DNA of 64,000 nucleotides from Actinomycetes bacterium (GTDB lineage Bacteria > Actinomycetota > Acidimicrobiia > Acidimicrobiales > RAAP-2): contig JAJYNX010000023.1 of NCBI GenBank assembly GCA_021786095.1, positions 1 through 64,000 of the forward strand. The letters run 5' to 3'. Under the pieces are notes generated by a model, which saw only the letters and a program-made list of their open reading frames with translations, was not told the DNA's origin and searched no databases. The position numbers and the translations under genes are program-made. The stretch's first letter is position 1, and each line of letters opens with the position of its first letter. Of this stretch, positions 50,670-59,904 are shown piece after piece.

Positions 50670-52018
50670 CGATCCACTTCTCCCATCACCGGGTCGACCG
50701 CCGAGATGACCGTGATGGCGTCCGACATCATTCCGCCGCGCATGAGCAGCGGCACGACTTGCAGGTTCACGAAGCTGGGCGCGCGCACGTGCATGCGGTA
50801 CGGCTTGGAGGTGCCGTCGGCCACGATGTAGCAGCCGAGCTCGCCGCGCGGCGACTCGACGGCGCTGTAGACCTCGCCGACCGGCACGTGGAAGCCCTCG
50901 GTGAAGAGCTTGAAGTGGTGGATCAACGCCTCCATCGACTCGTTGATGCGCGCACGCGGCGGCGGGGTGACCTTGGGATCCTGGCTGCGGTAGTCCCCCG
51001 CCGGCATGCGCTCGACGCACTGGCGAACGATGCGCAGGGACTCGCGTATCTCGTTCAGGCGAATGGCGTACCGATCGAAGTTGTCGCCGTAGGTCCCCAC
51101 GATGACGTCGAAGTCCACCTGGTCGTAGGCCAGGTAGGGCATCGTGCGCCGCAGGTCCCAGGGCACTCCGGTCGAACGCAGCAGTGGCCCCGTCACGCCG
51201 AGGGCCAGGGCCTCCTCCGCCGTCAGTGGCGCCACGCCGACGAGTCGGTCCCGGAAGATCGGCTGGCCGGTCAGCAACTCGTCGTACTCGTACGTACGCG
51301 CCTCAATGGTGTCGCAGATGACCGTCACGTCGTCCTGCCAGCCGTCCGCCAGGTCGGCGGCGACACCGCCGGGGCGCACGTAGTTGAGGTTCATCCGCAG
51401 GCCGGCGGTCTTCTCGAAGAAGGCGAGGATCAGCTCGCGCTCACGGAACCCGTAGATCATCATCGAGGTCGATCCCAGGTCCATGCCGTTGGTGGCCATC
51501 CACACCAGGTGCGACGCCACGCGATTGAGCTCGCTCATCAGCATGCGGATCCAGGTCGCGCGCTCGGGGATCTCGATGCCCAGGAGCTTCTCCACCGCCA
51601 GCGAGTAGTTGAGCTCGTTGATGACCGGGCTCAGGTAGTCCATGCGCGTGACGTTGGTCGCGCCCTGGATGTAGCTGAGCTCCTCGCCCGTCTTCTCCAT
51701 CCCGGTGTGCAGGTAGCCGATGACGGGCTTGGAGCGCAGCACGAACTCGCCGTCCAACTCGAGCATGATGCGCAACACCCCGTGCGTCGACGGGTGCTGG
51801 GGACCCATGTTGATGATCATGGTCTCGTCGTCGCGGCGTTCGTAGTCGATCGCGTTCGGGTCCAGAACCCGCCCGTCGAGGCGCAGCACCGCCCCGACCT
51901 CGCGACCCAACTCACTCGGCGGCGTCGCGGCGCGACGCTGCAGCTCCTGGGCTCCCTCGGCGGTCTCGGCCGTGAGCGGCTCGATTCGCTCGGCCGTGCG
52001 TATCGTCAGATCACTCAT
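50666..52018 (-). CDS. nuoD: NADH-quinone oxidoreductase subunit D
   Basis: About 450 aa, related to [NiFe]-hydrogenase large subunits, lining the quinone site with NuoB. INMGPQHPSTHGVLRIMLELDGE, YLHTGMEKTGEELSYIQ, MDYLSPVINELNYSLAVEKLLGIEIPERA, and ESPRGELGCYIVADGTSKPYRMHVRAPSF are diagnostic. The first ~55 residues are an extension. ATG 52018 overlaps the nuoC stop. Confidence 0.96.
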   Translation of the reverse strand: MSDLTIRTAERIEPLTAETAEGAQELQRRAATPPSELGREVGAVLRLDGRVLDPNAIDYERRDDETMIINMGPQHPSTHGVLRIMLELDGEFVLRSKPVIGYLHTGMEKTGEELSYIQGATNVTRMDYLSPVINELNYSLAVEKLLGIEIPERATWIRMLMSELNRVASHLVWMATNGMDLGSTSMMIYGFRERELILAFFEKTAGLRMNLNYVRPGGVAADLADGWQDDVTVICDTIEARTYEYDELLTGQPIFRDRLVGVAPLTAEEALALGVTGPLLRSTGVPWDLRRTMPYLAYDQVDFDVIVGTYGDNFDRYAIRLNEIRESLRIVRQCVERMPAGDYRSQDPKVTPPPRARINESMEALIHHFKLFTEGFHVPVGEVYSAVESPRGELGCYIVADGTSKPYRMHVRAPSFVNLQVVPLLMRGGMMSDAITVISAVDPVMGEVDR

Positions 52019-52509
52019 CGCGGTCCCGGCGCTTCCTTGAACTGCACGGGCACGCGTCCCACCGCGTAGTCCTTGCGCAGGGGGTGGCCCTCCCAGTCCT
52101 CGGGCATCAGGATCCGCGTGAGGTCGGGGTGCCCGCGAAAGACCACGCCGAACATGTCGAACGCCTCGCGCTCCATGGCCTCCACACCCGGGTACAGGTC
52201 GAACAGCGAGTCGACCTCGGGATCCTCGTTGCCCGCCTGAACGCGCACGCGCACGCGCTGGCGCTTCGAGAGGCTGAGCAGGTTCACCACGACCTCGAAG
52301 CGGGTCGGCGTCACCCCCTCGGGCAGCGGGCGATCCATGTGGGCCAGGTAGTCCACCGCACACAGGTCGGCGCACATCTCGAAGCCGTCTTCACGCCACG
52401 CTGACACCAGCGCCACGTACTGCGCGGGATCGACGAAGCAGCCGATCTGGGCGTCCAGCGCCTCGGCCACGATGACGCCGACGGGCGCCGAGGGGGGCAG
52501 GTCGATCAT
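52015..52509 (-). CDS. nuoC: NADH-quinone oxidoreductase subunit C
   Basis: 164 aa. The signature [38 protein letters not shown] is complete, preceded by the beta-rich domain with [20 protein letters not shown]. It overlaps nuoB and nuoD by 4 bases each. Confidence 0.95.
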   Translation of the reverse strand: MIDLPPSAPVGVIVAEALDAQIGCFVDPAQYVALVSAWREDGFEMCADLCAVDYLAHMDRPLPEGVTPTRFEVVVNLLSLSKRQRVRVRVQAGNEDPEVDSLFDLYPGVEAMEREAFDMFGVVFRGHPDLTRILMPEDWEGHPLRKDYAVGRVPVQFKEAPGPR

Positions 52510-53069
52510 CGAGGCGTCCCCAGTCGCACCGCGACCGGCACATTCGGCGTCCAGGGGCTGTCCTCGAGCGGGCTCGCGGGAGCCGGCGCCGAGGCGCGAC
52601 GCTTGAGGATCTCACCCGTGCGAATCTCCTCGTGCAGCGTGAGGATCGCGTGCATCAGCGTCTCGGGACTCGGGGGGCACCCGGGCGCGTAGACGTCCAC
52701 GGGCACGACCTGGTCGACGCCCTGCACGATCGCGTAGTTGTTGAAGAGCCCGCCGGTCGAGGCGCACACTCCCATCGACAGCACCCACTTGGGCTCCATC
52801 ATCTGGTCGTACACCTGACGCAAGACCGGCGCCATCTTCTGCGAGACGCGCCCGGCCACGATCATCAGGTCCGACTGGCGCGGCGAGTTGCGAAAGACCT
52901 CCATGCCAAAGCGCGCGAGGTCGTAGTCGGCGGCCCCCGCGGCCATCATCTCGATCGCGCAGCAGGCCAGGCCGAACGACGCGGGCCACACCGACGCGCG
53001 CCGGGCCCATCGCACGACGTCCTCGAGCCGTCCCGTGAGAAAGTTGTGCTGCAGGTCCTCGAGGGCCAC
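52506..53069 (-). CDS. nuoB: NADH-quinone oxidoreductase subunit B
   Basis: About 187 aa from GTG 53069. [56 protein letters not shown] provide the tandem-Cys and other ligands of cluster N2, the last electron carrier before quinone. The ORF track's longer frame extends into nuoA. Confidence 0.96.
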   Translation of the reverse strand: MALEDLQHNFLTGRLEDVVRWARRASVWPASFGLACCAIEMMAAGAADYDLARFGMEVFRNSPRQSDLMIVAGRVSQKMAPVLRQVYDQMMEPKWVLSMGVCASTGGLFNNYAIVQGVDQVVPVDVYAPGCPPSPETLMHAILTLHEEIRTGEILKRRASAPAPASPLEDSPWTPNVPVAVRLGTPR

Positions 53070-53071
53070 CG

Positions 53072-53530
53072 CTAGGCCGCCTTCCCGGCGTCGCCGTCGG
53101 CACCGATGCGTACGATCGTCGACGAGCTCGTGCGCGCGGGCATGCCCGAGGTGAGGTGCTTGACCGGGCCCCAGGAGAGTGCGCCCTCGCTCACCAGGAA
53201 CAACAGTGCTGCGAACACCGTCACGGAGAAGGCCAGGATCTCGATCAGCCCGAAGGTGCCCAACTGACGGAAGACCACCGCGAAGGGGTACATGAAGACG
53301 ACCTCGATGTCGAAGATCACGAAGATCATCGCCACCAGGTAGAAGCGAACCGGGAAGCGCAACGGGGGCTCGTAGTCGGGGACGATGCCGCACTCGTAGG
53401 GTGCGAGCTTCGCGTCGGTGGGGCGCTTGTGCGGCGCCAACAGTGACGACGCCACGAACGACCCTGAAGCGAACAGCACTCCGAGAATGAGCAGCCCCAG
53501 TATTGGTAGGTACTGGTCCACGTCCATCAT
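53072..53530 (-). CDS. nuoA: NADH-quinone oxidoreductase subunit A
   Basis: 152 aa, three helices. [42 protein letters not shown] is the family signature, with the conserved quinone-loop Cys. The C-terminus extends by about 25 residues ([26 protein letters not shown]). It is the first gene of nuoA-N. The start could be ATG 53530 or 53527. A TAGAAAT stretch just upstream could be a -10, but the promoter is not certain. Confidence 0.95.
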   Translation of the reverse strand: MMDVDQYLPILGLLILGVLFASGSFVASSLLAPHKRPTDAKLAPYECGIVPDYEPPLRFPVRFYLVAMIFVIFDIEVVFMYPFAVVFRQLGTFGLIEILAFSVTVFAALLFLVSEGALSWGPVKHLTSGMPARTSSSTIVRIGADGDAGKAA

Positions 53531-53572
53531 TTCTACCAGACGCGGCGGGGTCGCTCGTCGCGAAGCGAGCAG

Positions 53573-53584
53573 GGTCCTAGGACC
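53573..53584. promoter_or_regulatory. 12-bp palindrome between nuoA and the reductase gene
   Basis: GGTCCTAGGACC is a perfect palindrome in the 66-base divergent intergenic region. It abuts the -10 (TAGTCT) of the reductase gene, so a bound protein could block that promoter and perhaps affect nuo. Confidence 0.4.
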
Positions 53585-53590
53585 TAGTCT
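53585..53590 (+). promoter_or_regulatory. -10 box, leaderless reductase mRNA
   Basis: TAGTCT is followed by 6 bases and GTG 53597. Confidence 0.55.
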
Positions 53591-53596
53591 GGCGAG

Positions 53597-54949
53597 GTGC
53601 CACGACTCAACGACCTGCCCTCACCCTCGAGCTACGACGTCGTGATCGTCGGCGGTGGACCCAGCGGCTCCTCGTGCGCGTACTGGCTGGCGCGCGCCGG
53701 CTGGCGCGTCTGCGTGATCGAGAAGAAGACGTTCCCGCGCGTGAAGACCTGCGGCGACGGACTCACGCCGCGCTCCGTGCGCCAGCTCCACGACATGGGC
53801 CTCGCCGACGAGCTCGCCGCCCACGGCCATCGCTACCACGGACTGCGGTCGGTGGGCTTCGGCGCCACCCTGGAGCTGAACTGGCCCGAGCACCCCGTCT
53901 TTCCCAACTACGGCTATACCATCACGCGCTACGACCTCGACGGGCGCGTGGCCGAGCGCGCGAGCGAGGCGGGCGCGACGGTGCTGACCGGTTCGGAGGC
54001 CGTGTCGCTCCTCGACCCCACCCCCTCGGCGGGCGCTCTCGCCGGTGCGGCCGGTGTCGTGGTTCGCGACGTCGCCGACGGCCAGGTGCGCGAGATCCGA
54101 GGGCGCTACGTGGTCACGGCGGAGGGCCAGAACGCTCGTCTGGGCCGCGAGCTCGGCGTCACCCGCGATCGCACGCTGCCCCTCGGCATGGCCCTACGCG
54201 GCTACTACACGAGTGAGCGCCACGACGAGCCCTGGATCGAGTCGCACCTGGACATCCGCGACCCCCACGGCGACGTCGTGCCCGGCTACGGCTGGATCTT
54301 CCCGCTGGGTGACGGCCGCGTCAACGTCGGCGTCGGTCTGCTGTCCACGGGCGGGGCGTGGAAGGGCGTGAACACCACCAAGCTCCAGGAGTACTTCGTC
54401 GCCCAGGTGGGCGACGCCTGGGGGCTCAACGAGTCGACCAGCCTCGGTGCCCCCACCGGCGGACGGCTGCCGATGGGACTGGCGCTGGGGCCGCGTGTGG
54501 GCGCCAACACGCTGGCGATCGGCGACGCCGCCGGCGCCATCAACCCCTTCAACGGCGAGGGGATCGCCTACGGCTACGAGACGGGCCGCCTCGCTGCGGC
54601 GGTGCTCGGTGAGGCGCTGGCGACGCACAACCCCGCCGCCCTCGCGAGCTACGACGACCTCCTCGAGCGCGCCTACGGCGAGTACTACCGCGTCGCGCAG
54701 GCCTTCGTGCGCCTGATCTCTCAGCCCGCGATCCTCACCGCGTGCGTCAGCGTCGGACTGCGGGTCGAGCCGCTCATGCGGGGGCTCCTGGCCATCATGG
54801 CGAACCTGATGAACCACGACGAGCCCGGCGTCACCGAGACGACCTACCGCGCGCTGGTGCGCCTCACCGAGGTCATCCCCGAAAGCGTCGTCGATCGGGT
54901 GCTGGGTGACTCGATGCGCGTGCGGCCCGTCGCGACGCTCCCCCGGTAG
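53597..54949 (+). CDS. Geranylgeranyl reductase family FAD oxidoreductase (possible menaquinone-chain reductase)
   Basis: A 450-aa FAD protein. VVIVGGGPSGSSCAYWLARAGWRVCVIEKKTFPRVKTCGDGLTPRSVRQL is the N-terminal Rossmann/substrate motif of this family, followed by NYGYTITRYDLDGRVAERA, WIFPLGDGRVNVGVGLL and AIGDAAGAINPFNGEGIAYGYETGRLAA. Family members saturate double bonds of prenyl chains on archaeal lipids, chlorophyll or, in mycobacteria, menaquinone (MenJ). Its position divergent from nuoA is also known in Streptomyces and supports a quinone-linked role. It converges on the PH-like gene. Confidence 0.82.
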   Translation: MPRLNDLPSPSSYDVVIVGGGPSGSSCAYWLARAGWRVCVIEKKTFPRVKTCGDGLTPRSVRQLHDMGLADELAAHGHRYHGLRSVGFGATLELNWPEHPVFPNYGYTITRYDLDGRVAERASEAGATVLTGSEAVSLLDPTPSAGALAGAAGVVVRDVADGQVREIRGRYVVTAEGQNARLGRELGVTRDRTLPLGMALRGYYTSERHDEPWIESHLDIRDPHGDVVPGYGWIFPLGDGRVNVGVGLLSTGGAWKGVNTTKLQEYFVAQVGDAWGLNESTSLGAPTGGRLPMGLALGPRVGANTLAIGDAAGAINPFNGEGIAYGYETGRLAAAVLGEALATHNPAALASYDDLLERAYGEYYRVAQAFVRLISQPAILTACVSVGLRVEPLMRGLLAIMANLMNHDEPGVTETTYRALVRLTEVIPESVVDRVLGDSMRVRPVATLPR

Positions 54950-54960
54950 CCGGCGTCGCG

Positions 54961-56049
54961 TCAGACCGCCGCGGAGCTCGACGAGCTGACGCGCGCCTTC
55001 AGCGTGTCGACCAGGGTGTCGAGCAGGGACTGGCTCTGGGGCCACCGACCCACCACGGCGGCCAGGGTGAGCTCGTAGTGACCGCCCGCGACGACCACGA
55101 CCACCAGGTGCAGGCGCGTGGAGAGCGTCGGCAGCTCCACGCTCGCGACCCCTCCACGAGCCCACCCGTGCAGGAGCGTGGTGGGCTGCCAGTCGCGTGC
55201 GCCACTGACCTGGGTGTTCACTCCCGTCAGCTCGCTCAGGACGATCGAGGCCTGCGAGGCGGCGAAGCAGGCGCCGAACCCGGGCCTCGACATCTCGGCG
55301 ACGTCGCGACGCACCATCGTGGTCGTGGCGTAGTACTGCGCGGTCATCGCCACCTGGGCGCCGCCGTAGCTCGATGAGGAGAAGAAGGGGGACGTCGCCT
55401 GATAGTCGGGTAGCTGGCCCGCCGGACCGTAGACGCGATCCGCGGCGGCGCGGACGCCCAGGCACCGCTGGAACTGTGCGGAGATGGTCGCCCACGTCGA
55501 GTGAGCCGGCGGCGCCGTCGTCGTCGTGCTGACGCGCTGGCTCCCGGCGGGGAACAAGAACCCCAGGATCGACGTGGGGACCGTGGTCCAACCCGCGGGA
55601 AGGTCCGCCAGCCGCAGGTCGGCGTGCTGGGCCGCCCGCAGCTCGTTCACGCCACCCGTTCCACCGGTCACGAACGCCGCCACCCCGCCGGCCACCGACG
55701 CCAGCAGCACCACCGACGCCACGGCGGCGACGCCCGCGCGGCGCCGACGCCGCCCGACGACACCGCCGTGTGCCAGCACCAGCGCGCGTAGATCCTCGAA
55801 GTCGTCGAGGTCGCGGCGACGCCACTGGTAGCGCGTCGCCCCGATCGTCGCCGAGAGCCACATCGCCCGTCCGCGACGCACCAGCTCGAGTTGGCTGATC
55901 TCCTCCCAGGGCGTCTGCCACGCCACCGGGTAGACGCCGGCCAACTGCGTCAGACCCTGATCATCGGCGAGAAGCGTGACCGGCGCCGTCGGGCCGTGCG
56001 CGACGAAGCTCGGCCGCACCGACCACCCCTCGCTGCGCAGAGCGCTCAC
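54961..56049 (-). CDS. Membrane protein with PH-like N-terminal domain, unknown function
   Basis: About 362 aa from GTG 56049. The N-terminal ~75 residues (LLADDQGLTQLAGVYPVAWQTPWEEISQLELVRRGRAMWLSATIGATRYQWRRRDL) look like a bacterial PH-like beta domain. One membrane helix follows (AGVAAVASVVLLASVAGGVAAFV, about 105-127) and then an extracytoplasmic region of about 230 residues with a Ser/Thr patch and LPAGWTTVPTSI, as in secreted sensor-like domains. The start overlaps the hemL stop (GTGA), so it is the last gene of hemB-hemL. Any role in heme metabolism is conjecture. Confidence 0.65.
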   Translation of the reverse strand: MSALRSEGWSVRPSFVAHGPTAPVTLLADDQGLTQLAGVYPVAWQTPWEEISQLELVRRGRAMWLSATIGATRYQWRRRDLDDFEDLRALVLAHGGVVGRRRRRAGVAAVASVVLLASVAGGVAAFVTGGTGGVNELRAAQHADLRLADLPAGWTTVPTSILGFLFPAGSQRVSTTTTAPPAHSTWATISAQFQRCLGVRAAADRVYGPAGQLPDYQATSPFFSSSSYGGAQVAMTAQYYATTTMVRRDVAEMSRPGFGACFAASQASIVLSELTGVNTQVSGARDWQPTTLLHGWARGGVASVELPTLSTRLHLVVVVVAGGHYELTLAAVVGRWPQSQSLLDTLVDTLKARVSSSSSAAV

Positions 56050-57317
56050 GGGTGTCGAATCGCGGTGGCGGCCGAGGCCGCGGCCGACACCACCCGGGCG
56101 AGGTCCTCGTCCGTGTGCGCCATCGAGACGAACATGATCTCGTAGGCGCCCGGTGCCAGCGCCACGCCACGGCGCAGCATCGCGTGAAAGAACTCCCGGT
56201 ACAGACCGTTCTGCGCGCACTCGCGTGAGGTCGCGTAGTCCACGGGATCCTCGAAGGGCTCGCGGGCGAGGTAGAGCCCGGTGAGCGGACCCACCACCGG
56301 GGTGCGCGCGAAGAGTCCCGCCCCCTCGATCGCCTCGCGCAGGTCGTGCGCGAAGCGAGCGACGCGCGCGCTCAGATCCTCGTAGAGGGCCGGCGTGACG
56401 CGCGCGAGCACGGCCAGGCCGGCGGCCGTGGCGAGCGGGTTCCCCGACAGCGTTCCCGCCTGGTAGACCGGGCCGGTCGGCGCCAGCGACGCCAGAATGT
56501 CGCGCCGGCCCCCGAAGGCGCCGATGGGCAATCCGCCGCCAATGACCTTGCCGAAGCACCACAGGTCGGGGGTGACCCCGAGGTACGCCGAGGCGCCGGC
56601 GAAGTCCACGCGGAATCCCGTGATCACCTCGTCGAAGATCAACAGTGCCCCCACGCGATCGCATTCCTCGCGTAGCCCCTCGAGAAAGCCGGATTGGGGT
56701 GCCACCAGATTCATGTTGGCGGCGACCGGCTCGACCAGCACCGCGGCCACGGTCTCGTCGAGTGTCGGCACCACGTTGTAGGGCTCCACGACCGTGTCGG
56801 CCACGGCGCCCGCGGTGACGCCCGCCGAGCCGGGCAGCCCCAGTTGGGCCACGCCGCTACCCCCCGCGACCAGCAGGGCGTCGGAGTGACCGTGATAGCA
56901 CCCGTCGAACTTGACCACGCGGTCGCGCCCGGTCACCCCCCGGGCGAGGCGCACGGCACTCATGGTGGCCTCGGTGCCCGAGGAGACGAAGCGAACCTGC
57001 TCCAGGCCCGGCACGCGTGAGGTCATCGCCTCGGCCAGCACCACCTCGCCGGGGGTGGGCGCACCGAAGGTCGTGCCCCGGCCGGCCGCCTCGCGCACGG
57101 CCGCCACCACCTCGGGGTGGGCGTGGCCCAGCAGCGAGGCGCCGTAGGACTGCACCAGATCGATGTAGCGCGTGCCCTCGACGTCGGTGACGTAGGCTCC
57201 CTCTCCGCTCACCACCGTGTAGGGCACGCCCCCCACACTGGCGAAGGACCGCACCGGGGAATCGACGCCCCCGGGGATCACCGCGAGGGCGCGCTCGAAC
57301 CAGCTCTGATTGGTCAC
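56046..57317 (-). CDS. hemL: Glutamate-1-semialdehyde 2,1-aminomutase
   Basis: It converts glutamate-1-semialdehyde to 5-aminolevulinate with PLP, second step of the C5 pathway. About 423 aa. IPGGVDSPVRSFASVGGVPYTVVSGEGAYVTDVEG at the N-terminus, LLIFDEVITGFR, and LWCFGKVIGGGLPIGAFGG with the PLP lysine are all present. GTG 57317 overlaps the hemB stop; the ORF-track start is 37 codons too early. Confidence 0.96.
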   Translation of the reverse strand: MTNQSWFERALAVIPGGVDSPVRSFASVGGVPYTVVSGEGAYVTDVEGTRYIDLVQSYGASLLGHAHPEVVAAVREAAGRGTTFGAPTPGEVVLAEAMTSRVPGLEQVRFVSSGTEATMSAVRLARGVTGRDRVVKFDGCYHGHSDALLVAGGSGVAQLGLPGSAGVTAGAVADTVVEPYNVVPTLDETVAAVLVEPVAANMNLVAPQSGFLEGLREECDRVGALLIFDEVITGFRVDFAGASAYLGVTPDLWCFGKVIGGGLPIGAFGGRRDILASLAPTGPVYQAGTLSGNPLATAAGLAVLARVTPALYEDLSARVARFAHDLREAIEGAGLFARTPVVGPLTGLYLAREPFEDPVDYATSRECAQNGLYREFFHAMLRRGVALAPGAYEIMFVSMAHTDEDLARVVSAAASAATAIRHP

Positions 57318-58294
57318 CCCGCGAGCACCTCCGCCACCTCGTGCGCGAAGTAGGTGAGGACGAAGTCCGCGCCGGCACGACGCACCGCGGTCAGCTGCTC
57401 GATGGCGACGGCGGTGGCGTCGATCCACCCGCGTTCGCCGGCCGCCTTCACCATGGCGTACTCGCCGCTCACGTGGTAGGCGCTCACCGGCACGTCGAGT
57501 TCGCGACGCAGGTCGGCGACCACGTCGAGGTAGGTCATCGCGGGCTTGACCATCACGATGTCGGCGCCCTCGCTGACGTCGGCGCGTGCCTCGCGCAGCG
57601 CCTCGCGCCGATTACGCCAGTCCTGCTGGTACCCGCGTCGATCGCCTCCGCCGAGGATCTCGACGCGCACCGCCTCGCGGAAGGGGCCGTAGAGCGAGCT
57701 CGCGAACTTGGCCGCGTACGCCAGGACGACGGTCTCGACGAAGCCCTCGCCGTCCAGCGCCGCACGGATCGCCCCCACCTGCCCGTCCATCATGCCGCTC
57801 GGCGCCACGATCGCGGCGCCGGCGTCGGCCTGCACGATCGCGGCGCGCGCGTAGAGCTCGAGGGTGGCGTCGTTGTCGACGTTGCCATGATGGTCCAACA
57901 CGCCGCAGTGCCCGTGAGTGATGTACTCGTCGAGGCAGAGGTCGGCCATCAGCACGACGTCGTCGCCGAACTCGTCGCGCAGCGAGCGCAGGGCGATCTG
58001 CACGATGCCCGACGGATCGTAGGCGCCGGTCCCACGATCGTCCTTGTGGACCGGTACGCCGAAGAGGATGACACCCTTCACGCCCACGTCGCGCAGCGCG
58101 CGCACCTCGTCGTGCAGCGACGTGAGGGTGTGCTGGACGTGGCCGGGCAGCGACGAGATCGGACGCGGCTCGTCGAGCCCCTCGCCTACGAAGAGCGGGG
58201 CGACCAGGTCATCGGGCGTGAGTGAGGTCTCGGCGACCAGGTGGCGTAGGGCCGCGGTGCGGCGCAGGCGACGGGGCCGCTCGGTGGGGAACAC
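57314..58294 (-). CDS. hemB: Delta-aminolevulinic acid dehydratase (porphobilinogen synthase)
   Basis: It condenses two 5-aminolevulinate into porphobilinogen. 326 aa. Schiff-base lysines lie in VMVKPAMTYLDVV and near YAAKFASSLYGPFREAV. The metal loop reads LCLDEYITHGHCG, with Asp replacing the middle Cys of the zinc type, suggesting a partly zinc-independent (magnesium) enzyme. GTG 58294 is 6 bases after TAGGCT. It heads a unit with hemL and the PH-like gene. Confidence 0.96.
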   Translation of the reverse strand: MFPTERPRRLRRTAALRHLVAETSLTPDDLVAPLFVGEGLDEPRPISSLPGHVQHTLTSLHDEVRALRDVGVKGVILFGVPVHKDDRGTGAYDPSGIVQIALRSLRDEFGDDVVLMADLCLDEYITHGHCGVLDHHGNVDNDATLELYARAAIVQADAGAAIVAPSGMMDGQVGAIRAALDGEGFVETVVLAYAAKFASSLYGPFREAVRVEILGGGDRRGYQQDWRNRREALREARADVSEGADIVMVKPAMTYLDVVADLRRELDVPVSAYHVSGEYAMVKAAGERGWIDATAVAIEQLTAVRRAGADFVLTYFAHEVAEVLAG

Positions 58295-58300
58295 GCGGCC

Positions 58301-58306
58301 AGCCTA
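58301..58306 (-). promoter_or_regulatory. -10 box, leaderless hemB mRNA
   Basis: TAGGCT is followed by 6 bases and GTG 58294, immediately after the hemD stop, so hemB-hemL can be transcribed apart from rex-hemACD. Confidence 0.6.
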
Positions 58307-59017
58307 TTACCGGCCCCGCGCATCGCCGCCGGTAGCCGCCGCGAGGCGCTCGCGCAACGTCGAGTCCCAACCCTCCAGCACCCGCGAGTGATCGGCCGAG
58401 ACCGCGCGCGCCGTCGTCGCCCCGGGCACCACGACCCACGCCGACTCACCGACGTGGGCGCGCGCCACGGCCCACGCCGACGGGGCACCCACGAGGACCA
58501 CGTCCGCGCTCGCCAGCGCCGCCACCCCGCTCGCGTCGGGCTCGCGGGGCCGCGTCTCGTAACACGCGAGCCGCTCGACCGCCAGGCGCCGCACCACCAG
58601 GCGCGCGACCAGCTCCTCGCGCGCGTCGCGGGCCGCGAGCACCAGGACGGGCCCGCGCTCGATCACGTCGGCCAGTTCGGCCGCCCCTCCCGTGCCCTCG
58701 ACGCCCACCACCAGTCCGCGCGCGCGTAGCGCCGCGCTGGTCGCGGGACCGACGCTCGCCACCACGCTGTCGGGGGCCACCGCCGGGCGCACCAGGGCCG
58801 CCGCGTCAGCGGCACGCGCGCTGGTGACCGCGAGCACGGCGTAGGTGCCCGCGTGGGGCAGGTCGCGCGCCGCGCGCAGCAGGGTGTCCGGCTCCTCGTA
58901 GTGGGTGACGGTCAGGGGGACCTCCACCACCTCCGCGTCGACCGGAAGCCAGGAGCGCACCGCCGCGCCGCGCCCCGCCTCTCGCGTCACCACCACGCGC
59001 ACCGCTACCCGCTCCAC
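58307..59017 (-). CDS. hemD: Uroporphyrinogen-III synthase
   Basis: It closes hydroxymethylbilane with D-ring inversion to uroporphyrinogen III. 236 aa with the expected two-domain alternating pattern: VVVTREAGRGAAVRSWL, VLAVTSARAADAAALV, VVASVGPATSAALRARGLVV, VLVLAARDAREELVARL, YETRP, VLVGAPSAWAVA. The family diverges strongly, so context (directly after hemC, 13-base overlap) supports the call. GTG 59017 or GTG 59002 may be the start. Confidence 0.85.
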   Translation of the reverse strand: MERVAVRVVVTREAGRGAAVRSWLPVDAEVVEVPLTVTHYEEPDTLLRAARDLPHAGTYAVLAVTSARAADAAALVRPAVAPDSVVASVGPATSAALRARGLVVGVEGTGGAAELADVIERGPVLVLAARDAREELVARLVVRRLAVERLACYETRPREPDASGVAALASADVVLVGAPSAWAVARAHVGESAWVVVPGATTARAVSADHSRVLEGWDSTLRERLAAATGGDARGR

Positions 59018-59904
59018 CCCGGGAGGGTCCCGCCGCCGCGCTCGTCACGCAGCTCGCGCGCCACTGTCCCGCCCAGGATCTCAGGATCCGTGCCGGCGCG
59101 CGTCGCGCGCACGCTAGCGCTGCCGTCCAGCCCGACCATGACCCCCGACAGTGTGAGCACGCCGTCGCGCCACGTCGCGTGAGCCCCCGCCGGAATGGCG
59201 CACCCCGTACCCAGCTCGCGCAGGAACGCCCGTTCGGCACGCACGGCGTCGAAGGCCGCCGCGTCAGTGAGCTGCGTCACGATGGCGCGCGTGGTCTCGT
59301 CGTCCTCGCGCACCTCGAGCGCCAGAGCCCCCTGACCGACCTGCGGCACGAACCAGGCCGGATCGAGACGCTCGGACACGCGCGCCGTCTCGCCTAGTCG
59401 CTCCAGCGCCGCCGCCGCGGCCACCACCGCGTCCACGCCGTCGTGACCCGGCGCCGCCAGACGGCGCGCCATGTTGCCGCGCAGTTCGACGACGCGCAGA
59501 TCGGGGCGCCGCTCGAGCAGAAGGGCCCGACGCCGGGGCGATCCCGTCGCGACGGTGGCTCCGGGGCCCAGCCCGGCCAAGGAGCGTCCCACCAGGACGT
59601 CGGCGGCGTCGCGCCGCTCGGGAACTCCCGCCAGCACGAGTCCCTCGAGGGTCACGCTGGGCAGATCCTTGGCACTATGCACCGCGACGTCGGCGGCGCC
59701 CTCGGTCACGGCTCGCTGTACCTCGAGCGCGAACGCACCGCGCCCGCCGAGCGTCACCAGGGGTACGTCACGCTGCAGATCGCCGTGAGTGTGCACCTCC
59801 ACCAGCTCACTGGACACGCCGATCGCCGCCAGACGCTGCACCACGTAGGTTGCCTGGCGCCGGGCGAGCGGCGAGCGTCGCGTCGCGAGACGCACCACGC
59901 TCAT
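59005..59904 (-). CDS. hemC: Hydroxymethylbilane synthase (porphobilinogen deaminase)
   Basis: It polymerises four porphobilinogens. 299 aa. VRLATRRSPLARRQATYVVQRL at the start, VAVHSAKDLPSVTLEGLVLAGVPERRDAADVLV, ATGSPRRRALLLERRPDLRVVELRGNMARRL, and the dipyrromethane-cofactor Cys in FLRELGTGCAIPAGAHA are clear. It overlaps hemA by 4 bases and hemD by 13. Confidence 0.96.
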   Translation of the reverse strand: MSVVRLATRRSPLARRQATYVVQRLAAIGVSSELVEVHTHGDLQRDVPLVTLGGRGAFALEVQRAVTEGAADVAVHSAKDLPSVTLEGLVLAGVPERRDAADVLVGRSLAGLGPGATVATGSPRRRALLLERRPDLRVVELRGNMARRLAAPGHDGVDAVVAAAAALERLGETARVSERLDPAWFVPQVGQGALALEVREDDETTRAIVTQLTDAAAFDAVRAERAFLRELGTGCAIPAGAHATWRDGVLTLSGVMVGLDGSASVRATRAGTDPEILGGTVARELRDERGGGTLPGWSG

